Shown here one piece after another: positions 1 to 11,656 of a stretch of DNA of 64,000 bases; positions within the stretch are counted from its first letter, which is position 1; the number at the start of each line of letters is the position of its first letter. The notes beneath the pieces are model-generated. The model was not told where the DNA came from and searched no databases. It saw only the letters and a program-made list of their open reading frames with translations. The DNA lies in the NCBI GenBank assembly GCA_019916065.1, contig CM034241.1, positions 25,352,340 through 25,416,339 on the forward strand, given 5' to 3'. A program made the position numbers and the translations under genes. Source of the DNA: Vitellaria paradoxa. Its lineage: Eukaryota > Streptophyta > Magnoliopsida > Ericales > Sapotaceae.

Positions 1-1095
1 TCTCAACGACATCGAGACGTGGCAGCCTCGATTGTTTAGCTTTTAGGGTTTTTTTCACATTTGTTTGTAAGTATAGATGCTGTATCAGACTTTAGGGGGG
101 CATTCATACATTTTAGGATTACTTTTCTAAGAGTTTTTTTTAAGTTTTAGAGAGTTTTCATTACATTTGATTTAAAGATTTGGATTCAAGAATTAGGTTT
201 AGTTAAAGTTTTGTAACATGATTTCATTTCTCTCTATTCTAGGGTTTATGTGTAAGTGACTTGTTCTTCAATATTTTCAATTAAAAGTTTTTCGTTTCAG
301 TTTGCCTTCTTCTGTTTCTACTTCCTACTTGTTTTACAACATTTACACATGTTTTGTTTTATTTCTTCTCAACTTAAAAATTAAAAATGGATGTTCGTTT
401 TTTTCGCATAGTTTTGTTTACAATTTAAATATGCTAGACTAAATCCAACTTGGTTTTAACCAAGGAATGTAACAGAAGAGAAAAAGATAAAATCGAATAT
501 TATGATTTTAAACATAATATATTTTTGATTAAATTATAAAACTTGTTGAGTCTAGGTTTAACCCTAAAAATCAAGTCACCCGTGTTATAATCTGCCTTTG
601 GATGCTCGTGCACACCAAGTTACTGTTCAATGTCCCGATGACTTCGAATCTGATTTCAAAATCCCAGTTCAATGCTTGTTTTACAAAAGGTTTTTAAAAT
701 TAAAATTTTCAACCTAGCGCTATATGCGTAAATGCTACGTTGAGTTATAAACATATTTGAATCGATCTCTTTGAATCCATTACAGGAGTAGGTTAAAACC
801 AAGTGTTTTCATTTAAGAGTAATTTGCTAAAAATTTATTCGTGTTTTTTTTCGTTAGTGTTTTTAGTTTAAGTTTTATGTTTAAGCGTCCTTTAAACCTA
901 TTTTCAAAAATCCCAGAAGATTGTTTTTCTCTTTGCTGTTTACTATTCTTTGCAAGTGCTTTCACAACAAATTTTCCCCAAAACAATTAGTCACACACTT
1001 GCTTCCTGTGAAGATGACCTACGACTTACCTAGACTAAACTATGACCACCTCTTGCACTTGAAAGTATAACTCCTTCAATTTCTGAGAGCAATCA
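1..1095 (+). mobile_element. 5' LTR (left part outside or truncated) of an internally deleted Ty3/Gypsy element, Athila/Tat type
   Basis: From about position 207 to 1095 this stretch matches 3081-3991 nearly throughout: both carry the landmark 'ctagggttta', then 'ttcaatattttcaattaaaa', and both end in a shared block that reads 'cttcaatttctgagagcaatca' here and 'cttcaatttctaagagcgatca' there. The repeat is in direct orientation and flanks gag remnants, so the two are LTRs of one element. The LTR ends in CA at 1095 and is followed by a primer-binding-like site. No TG start is visible, so the left end probably lies at or before the window edge. Positions 1-206 have no partner in the shorter 3' copy but are probably LTR, because a related solo LTR at 25595-27286 is 1.69 kb long. 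Confidence 0.75.
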
Positions 1096-1101
1096 AGTTT
1101 T

Positions 1102-1118
1102 TGGCGCTATTACCAAAG
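1102..1118 (+). other. Degenerate primer-binding site
   Basis: Seven bases past the LTR end, 'tggcgctattaccaaag' resembles the tRNA-Asp-type primer site found after Athila/Tat LTRs (family consensus begins TGGCGCCGTTGCC). Several changes suggest it is no longer used. Its position just inside the LTR supports the 5' LTR boundary. Confidence 0.6.
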
Positions 1119-1277
1119 AGCAACAGTTAGTGTGACGAACTCAAAAAGCTTGTGGCGGAATGTCCTTGCCACCATCTTTAACATGGTAGCATTTAGACTT
1201 CCAGGTGATATCACTCCATCCTTCTTTATAACTTTTATTTTCACTTTTATTTTGTTTTCTCTTTTTCATTTTTGTAA

Positions 1278-3060
1278 TTGATAGGGAGAATTAATTGTTG
1301 CATGTTTCTAAGGTCGGGTAAAGTTGTAGTGGGAGAAGTTGAACTAAAAGAGCTAACTTACCAACCCTCACACTCAGACTCGTACTTCACTATGTCACTC
1401 ACTTTCTCATTTGATTCAATGGACAATATACCGGGTGATGGGAGTCATCATAAGGAATATTTTCCCAAGGATGCTCCTGAGTTTTTATCTCTTAGGCATC
1501 ATTTGAACCTAACTAGGCAGGTGACACTCTCATGCATACTTTTGCCCATAAATCATGATCAATTTAATCTGAGACCGAGCATGATTCAACTCCTTCCCAC
1601 TTTTCATGGAATGGATTCTAAGAATCCATGCACTCACATGAAAGAGTTTAAAGAAGTGGTTGGCACATATATGGACTAGTACGCTAATGAGAATGTGGTT
1701 CAACTTAAGTTGTTCCACTTTTTCACTCAAAGATAAAGCCAAGTCTCATTTTCAAAACTCTCACGCCCTCGTTCTATTGGAACGTGGGGTAAAATGTAAG
1801 CTACCTTCCTTAAGAAATACCTTCCAACTTAAAGGACTGCAGCTTTGCAAAACATGCTCATGAACTTTTCTTGCATGTCCCATGAGACCTTTAGTCAAGT
1901 GTAGGAGAGATTTAAGGACCTTATAGCTGCATGCCCTCACTATGGATTCGCTCATTGGAGACTTTATAGTCCCTTTTACAATGCCTTGACTCCTGAATTC
2001 AAATAGCTTGTATCCACTATGAGTAATGGAGATTTTATGATAAGTCTGTAGATTAGACCATGTTTTTCTTTGATCAATTGGCCAAGAACACTACACAATG
2101 GACCATTGGACCTCCCTCTTCCTAAGAATTTAGGAACCCACCACAATCAAGTGGCAAACTATAGTTGAGTGAGAGTGACGACCTAAGAGCTAGGCTAATT
2201 GTCCTTCAAAATAAGCTAGATGCTCTCGAACACAAGAACTATGTGATGTTCTAGGGTATAAGATTGAGGAGTGTGTTGATAGTCCAGTGTTCGAGGAGGT
2301 TGTGTGTGGATAGACTTATAACCAATCCTCTCACAATAGGCCCTTTCCCAATAGGAATCAAAAAGGTACCTCTTACCCACAAGGTGTGAATGCCACTTAC
2401 TAAGGGAGAAACCAAACTTCCAATGCTTATCCGCCAGTGTGGAGAAACTATCTTGGTTTCTCTTGGAGGAATGGCGATCAAGGTCAACCGTTTCAACCAC
2501 CTCCTCCACCCCTACCCCAGTACCCACAATCTAACCCAGTTACATTTCAACCCATGTAAAAGAGACCTTCAGAGAACACTCTTAATCAATTTATGTAACA
2601 ATAGATGGGTATCAATAGCCAAGTTACCCAGGCGTTAAATGACATTAGAAGGTTGGTCTCCAAATTAACTCAAGCCATGAGCACTACTCGAAGTGGCAAA
2701 CTCCCTGCACAAACTTTTCCTAATCTAAAAAGACAGGTGAACATGGCTGAATCATTGACTTTGGGTGCTACCCCACATAAGCAAATGCAAGTTGTCACCA
2801 CTTTGAGAAGTGGTAAGGTCATTCAAAAGCCCATAGATCCTAGAGGTAGTGCATCTAGTGATAAGTTAAGACTTAGGGGTAGTAGGGAGATTGAAAACGA
2901 GAGTGGTGGGGAAGTGAAAGAGAAAGAAAGAAAAGCAATCATGATAAGCAGAGTCTTGAGGTTGAGAAAAAGAGTGGGGGAGAAAGGAAAGAAAATGAGG
3001 AGAAAACAAATGTGGGGAATTTGGGTAGGCAAATTGACCAAACCATTGAGCACATGCTTA
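1278..3060 (+). pseudogene. Decayed gag of an Athila/Tat-type Gypsy element
   Basis: Fragments in shifting frames match the retrotransposon gag family. Near 1560-1640 is a QLLPTFHGM segment. Near 1715-1745 is FSLKDKAKS, followed by a position where the family has a W-x(n)-TW segment. A stretch near 2000-2090 corresponds to the 'LTPEFKQLV ... MSNGDF' part. Near 2690-2830 is the C-terminal linker with TTRSGKLP and TLRSGKV. Stop codons and frame changes break it at about 1677, 1731, 1861 and beyond, so no gag protein can be made. A CCHC zinc knuckle was not found. The sequence jumps from the gag tail straight into the 3' LTR at about 3081: protease, RT, RNase H and integrase are all absent. This is a deletion derivative that could only have moved in trans. 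Confidence 0.75.
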
Positions 3061-3080
3061 GACCACCCTTCCCTCATAGA

Positions 3081-3991
3081 AGTTTTGTAAGGCGATTTCG
3101 TTTTTTTTTTGTCCTAGGGTTTACGTGTAAGTGACTTATTCTTCAATATTTTCAATTAAAAGTTTTTTGTTTCAATTTTTCTTCTTTCATTTCTACTTCA
3201 TACTTGTTTTATAACTCTTGCACGTGTTTTATTTTACTTCTTTTCAACTTAAAAATTTAGAATGGATGTTCATTCTTCTTTGCGTAGTTTTGTTTACAAT
3301 TTAAATATGCTAGGCTAAATCTAACTTAGTTTTAACCTAGCTAGGAATGTAATGGAAGAGAAGAAGATAGAATCAAATATTATGATTTTAAACATAATAT
3401 ATTTTTAATTAAATTGTAAAACTCATTAAGTCTAGGTTTAACCCTAGAAATCGAATCACCCGTATTATAATCAGCCCTTGGTTACGAGTTGATGCTCATT
3501 CACACCAAGTTTCCAGTTCAATGTCCCGATGACTTCGTATCTTATTTCAAAACCCTAGTTCAACGTTTATTTTACGAAATGTTTTTAAACTTAAATTTTT
3601 CGACCTAGCACTACATGCGTAGATGCTATATTGAGTTATAAACATATTCAAATCGATCTCTTTGAATATATTACAGGAGTAGTTTAAAACCAAGTGTTTT
3701 CATTTAAGAATAATGTGCTAAAATTTTATTCGCATTTTTTCGTTAGTGTTTTTAGTTTAAGTTAAGTTTTTTGTTTAAGTGTCCTTCAAACCTATCTTCG
3801 AAAATCCCAGATGATTGTTTTTCTCTTTTCTGTTTACTATTCTTTGCAAATGCTTTCACGACAAGTTTTCAACAAGACAATTAGTCACACACTTGCTCCC
3901 CTATAGAGATGACCTAGGACTTACCTAGGCTAAACTATGACCACATCTTGTACTTGAGAGTATAAACCCCTTCAATTTCTAAGAGCGATCA
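3081..3991 (+). mobile_element. 3' LTR (5'-truncated) of the same Gypsy element
   Basis: Direct repeat of about 207-1095. Similarity begins abruptly at 'agttttgtaa', immediately after the gag-like sequence, so the deletion that removed pol probably also removed the polypurine tract and the beginning of this LTR. It ends 'gagcgatca' at 3991. Substitutions and small indels separate the two copies, indicating an old insertion. The 5-bp flank on the left lies outside the window, so no target duplication can be tested. Confidence 0.75.
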
Positions 3992-3993
3992 TA

Positions 3994-5578
3994 TGTGTAC
4001 CCAATATTTTATAGCACCTCTGGATACAAAATCATACCCAACTCACACCACATCAGCAAGGCATCACAATCCACATGCAACAGCACATCATAGTTTATTA
4101 CATATGTCATGGCAGCAAGAACTCAAAATCCTTATGCAATAACACATCACAATTTAATATATATATCACAGCAACGAGTCAATGTCCTCAGTAGGACCTA
4201 ACAGTCCTAATCAAATTACTCATCTCATATATCAATATAATGATATAATCTTAATCTCAACATAACCACATATATGAATTATGCTTATCTTATCTCTATA
4301 AATTAATAACTCCACAAAGTTACATCAATATCCAAATAACATGATCATTTAACAATGTAAATAAAATGTACATCCTATTATATACTCCTAACAGTTCTTT
4401 AAAATAATCTCATCTTCTAAACAACATACTTATAATTATTAAAATAAAAGCATAACCAATTTTTAATAATTTAATAATATATATTACCTTAAAATTCTCC
4501 AATTCCATATTCTACTTTTCACAATACCATTTTCAATTTCCAAGTCATAACTAGCCACAAGATAACCTAAAATAGGCAAAAGAAGGCAAATAATATAAAA
4601 AACAACTTAAAATATCCAAAATAGGGAAGTCCTCCAGACGTTGGCGTCTGCACACCAAAAGGGTCATCTGAACGCTTCTTTGCTGTCTAGATGCCAAACA
4701 AGAAAACATGTAGTTTAGCCATTAACAGCCTGAAGCTCCGTATTTATGCTCAAAACCATGTCAAAATCAAATTCCAAACATGTATCAACAATAAATCAAC
4801 AACTAAACATTTCTAAAACATCAATTTCATACTTCTCTACTATTTCTCTATCATATATATATATATAAACAGAGACAAATATATATATAGTAAGCTTCCC
4901 TTAGCCCTCATACTTAACCAACACACATATATAACTCTATAATCACCCAATAACATACAACATAATTAAAAGCACATCCTTACCTCCAACTAGAAGAAGG
5001 AGAACCTGAAGAAGAACAAAAACAGAGGTAGCAAAAAAGTTAGAACAAATTAAGCTCTACCCCAAGCACCACCAAACTCAACCTACAACAGCACACACCT
5101 TACCCACTCTCTGCAACCTCACCACTTGACAGATCTCAATAGAAGTCTCACTCTTCACACATTCTGCCAAAGTAAAAGTAATAAGAAGAAGAAATAAAGG
5201 AGGAAAAAAAGAAAGTAGGAGAAGAAAGTTAGGTGAGATGAGATGTGGGTAAGTAAGGAGCCAGGAGAAAAAAAATAAAGCTTTGTGGAAAAGCCTAATG
5301 CCCCCAACAAACACAGGCACCTCACACACACATACACACACACACACACACACTACTCACACACATATCAACCACTCAACATATATATACAAATATTATA
5401 TGTACAAAGTACCCAAAAAAATCATAGAAATAAAAAAATGTGCACTTCAAGTAAGAAAGAAACCTTACCCAACCACCAACTTAAAAAACCAACAAACCAC
5501 AACCAAACAACCCCGCAAATAACATATAAACCCCAAAAATACAATATTAAAACAAATATAGAAATTTAAGTCATTACA
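3994..5578 (-). mobile_element. Minus-strand LTR-like block (probable solo LTR, Gypsy chromovirus style)
   Basis: Read on the minus strand, the block starts 'tgtaatgactt' at 5578 and ends near '...gggtacaca' at 3994-3996, so it has TG...CA termini. The start resembles the chromovirus-type LTR at 62089 (minus), which begins 'tgtaatgatc'. It has no coding capacity and holds a (CA)n tract at 5322-5353. No convincing target duplication is present ('tcata' against 'tttca'), so the exact left end is uncertain; it abuts the preceding Gypsy LTR. Confidence 0.45.
5322..5353. repeat. (CA)n microsatellite
   Basis: Nearly pure CA dinucleotide run with one 'cata' interruption. Apparent open frames across it are low-complexity artefacts. 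Confidence 0.9.
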
Positions 5579-7343
5579 TTTCAGACAAGTCAATGTTTAT
5601 TTGAGTTAATTAGGTGTTGTTTTGAGATGATGGGGTTTGTTTGAAGAGTTTTTATGCTTAATTGTGTGGATTGGTGAGTCAAAATTGATTTTGGATATAT
5701 ATATGCGTATTTAGGGCTATAAGTAGCGAAGTGGGTGTGGTTGTGAGTGATAGATGGATTTAAGGGTATTAGGGATTCATAGTAGGTGTTTAGAGTTAAC
5801 GATGAGTAGTGGTGAGTATGGGTTTATTTGAGGCATGTTAATGTTTATTTCAAGTGGTGAACAAGTGCTAATTTTTATGAGTTTACTACATCACTTTTGT
5901 CTTTGGAAAAGAAATACAAGTGTTCTTCTAGGCTATTTTTATTGGATTGCATGTACACTACAAGCCATATCTTTGTACATCTAATAGATCACTAATAAAG
6001 TTATCTTTTTATATTCATTTATATTGTTATAGCAATTATATCGATGTATAAGATGTTCAAGAGCCAAAAACACTCCCAGGCATTCAAAACCTGAAAATTC
6101 ACTTTGTTGGATCTTGTGTATGATAGAGAGCTGCAATTTCACCAATCACATATATTTCCATGTTTGGCTCAAATTCATAATAAGCTTGGGCAATTCACTT
6201 GGTTGGCTATAATATATGACCCTTATTTGTAGGGTAGTTTGTCTCAACCATCGAACTACTGGCTCAAGATTAATGTGTTTGTATGCTTGGTGTACACTAA
6301 ACCAGATCGAGGGTAAGAATACATTACCATAATTGTCAGTGGTCATGTCACTTATTACATAATTACTAGTTGTAAAAAGAGTCTTAACCCTGAGGGATTG
6401 GAGAACTCAAGTCCTTGATAGCGTATGCTTTGACTTATCAGTGAGTGAGATTTTTATGCAATCGATACCTCGATAATTTGGGCATGCATTGTTTATGTTT
6501 GGAAACTCACAATCTTAATATGGTTGCTAGCCATACTCATTTGAATTAGGTATTCCCTTCATTCAATCCATATTTTGATTACTGTCGATATGCCAAATTT
6601 TCTTTATATATACTATATATTATTGACAATATATTCTTTATTTTTAAAAATGGTTTTTGAGAAATAATTAAGTGTTCAACGATAAATGGTTAGTGGATTG
6701 GTATATTAAGGTTGAGATGTGAATAAAATTAAGTTGATAGATTTTTACTCAATGTTTATTTACGAAGACCAATTTTCTAGAATTCGTCTCTATGGAAACT
6801 AGTAAAACAGGGGCTTCGTCGTAATTTCATTCACTAAGAGTTCATTTATTATCATTTAGTGGAGTTGATGATAGTTTCAGCAATTATTCTATTCATTAGG
6901 GGTTATTGTGTAATTAGCTGTCAGCATAAGGAAGAAAAACCTTAGAGATCTCTTCCTTGTACACAAGATTTCTTGTGCCTACCTATAGACATTAGAAGAG
7001 GGTGGCTAGCTATATGATTATTCCCACACTAATAAGCCATTTCGCTAGAGAGAAAAAGAGAGAGGGAAGAAGGCTTGAATCCCACTACTCATCTTTTAGA
7101 CCAAGTGTGATCAAGGAAGAAGACCTTTAGATTTTTGGAGCCATAATGAAACTCTTCAAGAACTAAGGAACAAGAATTAATTCATCTTTCTTATTATTCA
7201 AGGTGTGTAACCAATCCTTGCAAAGGTAAAACTTTAATTCATTATTTCAAAAATCAATGAAATATGTGAGTTTAATTTTTAATTCATAATTTTTGAAAGG
7301 TTCTTGTTTTAGAACCTTCAATTTTTTTTCTTCAACTAATAGT
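5579..7343. other. Non-coding stretch with no recognised gene
   Basis: AT-rich DNA with no frame resembling a known protein. The part around 6350-7250, with phrases such as 'tgtacacaagatttcttgtg' and a purine-rich 'gagagaaaaagagagaggga' tract near 7045, has the texture of old LTR sequence, but no paired copy or termini were found in the window. Confidence 0.3.
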
Positions 7344-7614
7344 TTTTTTTTTTTTTTGAAAACAACCAAACAACTATTTCATTAATTGTAAATATCAACC
7401 ATTACGCAATACATTCTTAGCTTTATGGTGAACTATCTTTACCAACTCCCTAGGGACCTTCCTAATACAACAATAATGAAAATAACTAATTTTAACATAA
7501 ATATCTTGAAACACTATCTAACCTCCCCAATTACATAAGCTCATATTAATAAAATATATAACTAATAAAATAATATTTGTTAGTATTATTAACCTAATAG
7601 GATTCATATCTTTC

Positions 7615-7750
7615 ACTTATTGAATTGCCTGCAAAGAAGCCATTGCTTCCACCATTAATGCTGATGAAGCTTGAATAGATTTTGACCTTGCTAAAAGCTC
7701 ATTTCCTCTATTGTCCATGGCCACCTATGCTGCAACTGCAGCTGCCAATC
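7615..7750 (-). pseudogene. LINE RNase H fragment
   Basis: The minus strand reads a segment of the type 'DNRGNELLARSKS...AEAMASLQAIQ', which fits the plant LINE RNase H domain where a D-x(n)-G-x-V start is followed by an (A/V)EA(M/L)A helix. It is followed at once by a stop. It is short, so the assignment leans on its position between the zf-RVT fragment and the poly-A tail. Confidence 0.5.
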
Positions 7751-7933
7751 TAGTCCTTTTGTCTTTAACTTCATGAAGCCCATGATTCACTTTTCTATTA
7801 CCGAATACTACTTCATATAAGTCTTCTTTGCTTTCTCTCATCTTCATTTCTATTTCTAAATCTAAGTAATGTATTACCTGCAAAACTATTATAGAAAAGA
7901 TTCATCACGTTAGTATAATTCTTGCTAGAATAA

Positions 7934-8287
7934 TTACTTCTTCTGCCCCCTATCAATATCATTGAATAATTTATTGCTCCCAACAATCCATAATGCCCAA
8001 AGTATAGCACATACCCACTTCATTAGATTATTTTCTATTCCATTTTCAACCAAGTTCCTCACACATCTCCCAATACTGTCTTGACTAGCTTCTGAGCCTC
8101 TAATTCCCACATTAGACTCAAACCAAATTAATCTAGCGACTTCACATTGTAAAAATAGATGATTCATAGGTTCCTTACCCTTTCTACACGACTTGCAAAC
8201 CTCATTGGCCATTACACCTCTTTTAATCAAATTCTCACTCACTAGCAATATATTATGGATAATCTTCCATAAGAAAAAAAAAATCAT
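7934..8287 (-). pseudogene. LINE reverse transcriptase zinc-binding (zf-RVT) fragment
   Basis: A 117-codon open frame on the minus strand matches the zf-RVT domain that follows RT in plant LINEs. It has FLWKIIHNILLVSENL at the start, then CKSC about 15 residues on, then HLFLQC, then an IWF segment: the C-x2-C...H-x4-C pattern with aromatic spacing typical of the family. It continues with a WVCAILWALW segment that usually precedes RNase H. The frame opens inside the domain and has no true start. The element is dead. Confidence 0.75.
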
Positions 8288-8767
8288 TTACTACGAATTT
8301 TTAAACATGACCTGCCTACCTAGATTTATCAGAGGATATGATCTTAAACAGATCTAATTGGCGTCGATAAATCTATATAACCGATCCCACCTAATGAGAA
8401 AATGCTTGATTAGGTTTGGTTTATATAAAATACCAAAATTTATTATTTATCAACCCATCTCTCAAACTTCCAATACCCTCCATCTTTCTCAAATACTTAT
8501 GGTGATTTAACTGTAAGAGACCCATTCTCTGTACCTCCCCACAACCATTTGTTGCCACAATTAACCTCTGGAACATATATCTTGCAAATTGCATCAATGA
8601 TTTGCTCTTAGGAAAAAATAAAAAGAAAAGAAAAAAGGAAAAAAAAAAAAAAAAAAAACATCTTGATAAAAGAACTCGCCATCTTCTAACTTCAAAATTA
8701 AGTGTGCTACTTTCAAAGTTAAAACACCTAACGAAAACATGTCCAGAAATGCATGGGTTATTCATTC

Positions 8768-9629
8768 TAGGGGTGGCAAAATTGACCCAAACCCATCAAT
8801 CCACCCAATTAAACCTATAATAAATGGGTTTGGGTTCTATTATTTTATTAATTGGGTTGTAATTTGGTAACTTATAAAATACTCATTTATAAACGAGTGC
8901 AATTGAGTTGTAAAATGGGACCCATTAAAACACTCATTTAAATTAAAAAAACTAGTTTAATCCCCCTCTTTACACTCCTCTCTCTCACCTCTCTCTCTCT
9001 CCAGAGAAAAAGAGCGCGCGCACACACACACAAAAACACGCATGTACGCGCGCGCACATGCACACACACGCATATGCAAACGCGCGCGCACACACGCACA
9101 CATACACGCGCACACACACGCAAACACACCCACACGCACGCGCATACACGCACACACACACTCCCACACACCCACACGCATATACGCGCGCGCGCGCACA
9201 CACACACGGGCACGCACACACACTCACACATGTGCGCGCACACGCCCACACACACTCAAGCACGCGCGCGCACACACACACACACCTACACAGAGAGAGA
9301 GAGAGTTGTTGATTTGAAATTGAATAAAAAATAAATCGATTCGTATAAATTCGAAATTAACTGAAAATTGTAAATATAATATATAATATTGATGTATTTA
9401 TATATATACACATTAATTGAAATAAATTTTTAATTTTTTTTTTAGAAAGTAAGTTAGGTTATAAGTAAATCGGATGTGATATGGATTCATGAGTTTGTAA
9501 TAACTAGTATTCAATCTGCCCCATATCTAACCCGCCTTTTAAATAGGTAGATTTGAGTTACACTCACTTAATTTTTAACCCGTTTAAACCCATCACCAAC
9601 CCGCCCAACCCGCCCATTTTATCACCTCT
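8768..9629. mobile_element. Non-autonomous hAT-type element with 8-bp target duplication
   Basis: The ends are inverted: 'taggggtggcaaaat' at the left, and the complement of the right end reads 'tagaggtgataaaat'. The flanking 8 bp are identical on both sides, 'attcattc' at 8760-8767 and 9630-9637, the duplication length typical of hAT transposons. Subterminal zones carry repeats of the GGGTTGGGTT kind (for example 'cccaacccgcccaacccgcc' near the right end), also common in this group. There is no transposase. The middle (about 9015-9293) is a long CA/CG/CACG tract. It interrupts the LINE, so it is the younger of the two. Confidence 0.85.
9015..9293. repeat. Alternating purine-pyrimidine tract (CA, CG, ACGC mix)
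   Basis: About 280 bp almost wholly of (CA)n with (CG)n interspersions such as 'gcgcgcgcgcac', ending in (GA)n near 9293-9304. All six frames stay open for long distances, but the resulting His/Thr/Arg/Ala or Cys/Val/Arg peptides are artefacts of the repeat. Confidence 0.9.
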
Positions 9630-9639
9630 ATTCATTCCT

Positions 9640-10150
9640 AGTGTCTACTGCCACTTAAAAGGCATCCACATCCAATTCTGACCTTATCTTCACACCAACC
9701 CTTTCAGTAATAAATCCCTTACCCACAAAATACTCCTTCATCCCTGAGGAGAAGAAGCATTCGCTTTAACTAACAAAAAAAAAATCCTGTCTAACACAAC
9801 ATTTAACTTTAAAAGAATTTGTCACCAACGCCTCTGCATCCTTTAAAATTTGCCCAGCCATTTTAGCCAACAGTGCTTGATTAAAATGACTTAAGTCGTC
9901 TCGAAAATCTAATCCTCCCTCACTTACAGGTTGCATAAATTCTCCCATTTCTTCTCAAAAATTCCTTTATTATTCTTTCTCTTCCAAAGAAACGAAAACA
10001 TAATTTTTTTTTTAATATTATCAACCACTTTTCTCGAAACTTTAAACATTCACTTAATGTAAATATGAATGGACAAGAAGTAACGCTTAATCAACACAGC
10101 TCTCCCCAAAAACAAAACAGCAAAGACACTTCTCATTTTTGAATCGAGCA
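9640..10150 (-). pseudogene. LINE RT C-terminal fragment
   Basis: The minus strand shows the segment that joins RT to zf-RVT in plant LINEs: a W/K-rich piece (FSFLWKRK) near 9990-10010, a 'KWENL' piece near 9945, then VSEGGLDFRD and FNQALLAKMAGQIL at about 9925-9845. The family usually shows 'GGLGFRDL...FNxALLAKQxWRIL'. Frameshifts lie on both sides. It is continuous with the zf-RVT fragment once the hAT insertion is discounted. Confidence 0.7.
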
Positions 10151-10170
10151 TTAGTAGTTAATATGTGCTA

Positions 10171-11630
10171 ATTTGTGACGAGTCCGTATCAATTAATGGT
10201 GAATTTTATTATTATATTTTTTGTCTTTGCAATAAAAATAAATGCACAAATGTTCTTTAAGGTTCAATGATAAGTTAGCGCCAATTTATGGGTTGGATTG
10301 GCAGCGACCGAACTAGAAATTTAATTAGAGGAATACAATTCCTATAAATTTTAATATTTTTTCAATGGAAGTGTTTTTTTTTTTTTTTTAAACTAGGAGT
10401 GCCTTTTTAAAAGAATATATTTGTAAAAATAATTATACTATATATACATATAAAAAATTTTTTGCACCAGGGAGAGCCGAGGCCCCTTTGGTCAGACGGT
10501 CGATCTGTCTCTGTGGTTTGGGGTGTTTGGTTTATCTAAAAAAATAAAAAAATTCTAATTTTTATTAATCTTTTTCAAATTTTTTCAATCAAAATTTGGA
10601 ATATATCATTTTTATACTATATATATATATATATATATATATTTTTTTGGTAATTCAAATCCCACTTGCGTGCTGCCGTCACCAAGTTAGTGCAAGTCAT
10701 CTAAATCGTCTCGTAGCATGCACCGACAAAGTAGTTTTGCACGTTAATAGTGTGATCTTCTTCGAAAGTAAATCCAACGGCTCCACAATTTTTGAGTTGA
10801 TAGAAACACTGACGTCCTAAACCGTTGAAAAATCCTCGTGGTTATACATTCTGGGAAAGTTCTGTGATAGGCTACCAGTTCCTCCAGGAAATAAAAAAAG
10901 AAAAAAAAAATAGTAACATATGACGAGCCTAATTAATAGTCAATAATGGACAATCGACGAATTGGATGGCCTACAAGCCCGTGATCCAGCCCACCAATAC
11001 AGAAACTGAGTCTCTATTTCTCTCCTCCCCCTCTACCTAATTTTCAAAGTTCTCTTCAACTTGCAGGGTTGCAGTTACGCTTGCATTTCAGCTTTTCATA
11101 CATTTATATATATTCGTATATAAGTGCTTATATATCTTTGCTTGCTTTTATATGTATAAATATTTGCCGCTCGCGCATATCATATATATATATATATATC
11201 TGCATGTGTACGTATTCATATCCAACTTCAGACCTACCAAAATTGCCCCATGAAACAATTTGCAAACGCAGACCCACGAGGGAAAAGAAAGCCGTTTTGT
11301 CAACTGTAACAGTGTTCCGCTTGAATAAGCACTCTCTTGCTTATCCTTTTATTCAACCACCAAACTTTCAACGCTCGGAATCCTTCTCTCTATTTGTTGA
11401 TTCGTTTGCAGTCTTGTTCGACTCAAACCTCTGTTTCATTGCCGATAATAACAGGGTGTAACTCACTCGCAAATTCTCTTGGGAATCTGAACCGAGTATT
11501 TGCAGTTTCTATAGTTTTGAATCTTCTGTCCTTCTTGGCTGGAAAATTTAGAAGCTACGACCTTTTGCTGTTCTAGCGTTTGAGGTTTTGATTAACAGAG
11601 GTGATTAATAAGTTTTAAGTATTCAATTGA
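10171..11630. other. Intergenic DNA and putative promoter/5'UTR of the MSL10-like gene
   Basis: 10300-10510 has the look of a dispersed eudicot repeat ('gaccgaactagaaatttaat' ... 'gagccgaggcccctttgg'). A (TA)n run lies at about 10613-10642 and another at 11178-11200. From about 11000 the pyrimidine-rich sequence ('tctctatttctctcctcccc') suggests the start of a transcribed leader. No single TATA box can be chosen over the TA repeats. No protein-coding frame of note is present. Confidence 0.35.
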
Positions 11631-11651
11631 ATGCTATCAGTGACAGAATAG
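11631..11651 (+). promoter_or_regulatory. Short upstream open reading frame (6 codons) before the MSL10-like start
   Basis: An ATG at 11631 opens a six-codon frame that stops with TAG at 11649-11651, five bases before the main ATG at 11657. If the leader covers it, it could reduce initiation or require reinitiation. There is no transcript evidence. Confidence 0.45.
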
Positions 11652-11656
11652 GTCTC

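Larger units (their letters stand above)
7344..10170 (-). mobile_element. 5'-truncated LINE (non-LTR retrotransposon), interrupted by a hAT element
   Basis: On the minus strand the order is the C-terminal part of RT (about 10170-9640), then a zf-RVT segment (8290-7934), then an RNase H-like fragment (about 7740-7615), then a poly-A tail seen as the T-run at 7344-7357. That order is the usual one for plant L1-like ORF2. Positions 8768-9629 are a later DNA-transposon insertion. The upstream endonuclease and most of RT are missing, as expected for 5' truncation. No flanking target duplication was identified. Confidence 0.7.

Noticed and set aside
3994..5578. A perfect target duplication for the minus-strand LTR
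   Set aside because: Candidates on the two sides do not match, so only the LTR-like termini are reported.
7070..7330. Possible gene leader from purine-rich and in-frame ATG sequences
   Set aside because: No sustained frame or splice-consistent exon follows; more like old LTR sequence.
8938..9334. Several overlapping open frames on both strands (Cys/Val/Arg-rich or His/Thr-rich)
   Set aside because: They lie wholly in CA/CG repeat DNA; absence of stops is a by-product of the dinucleotide composition.
11627..11656. Extended N-terminus of the channel starting at 11627
   Set aside because: The codon there is TTG, not ATG; the first in-frame ATG is 11657.
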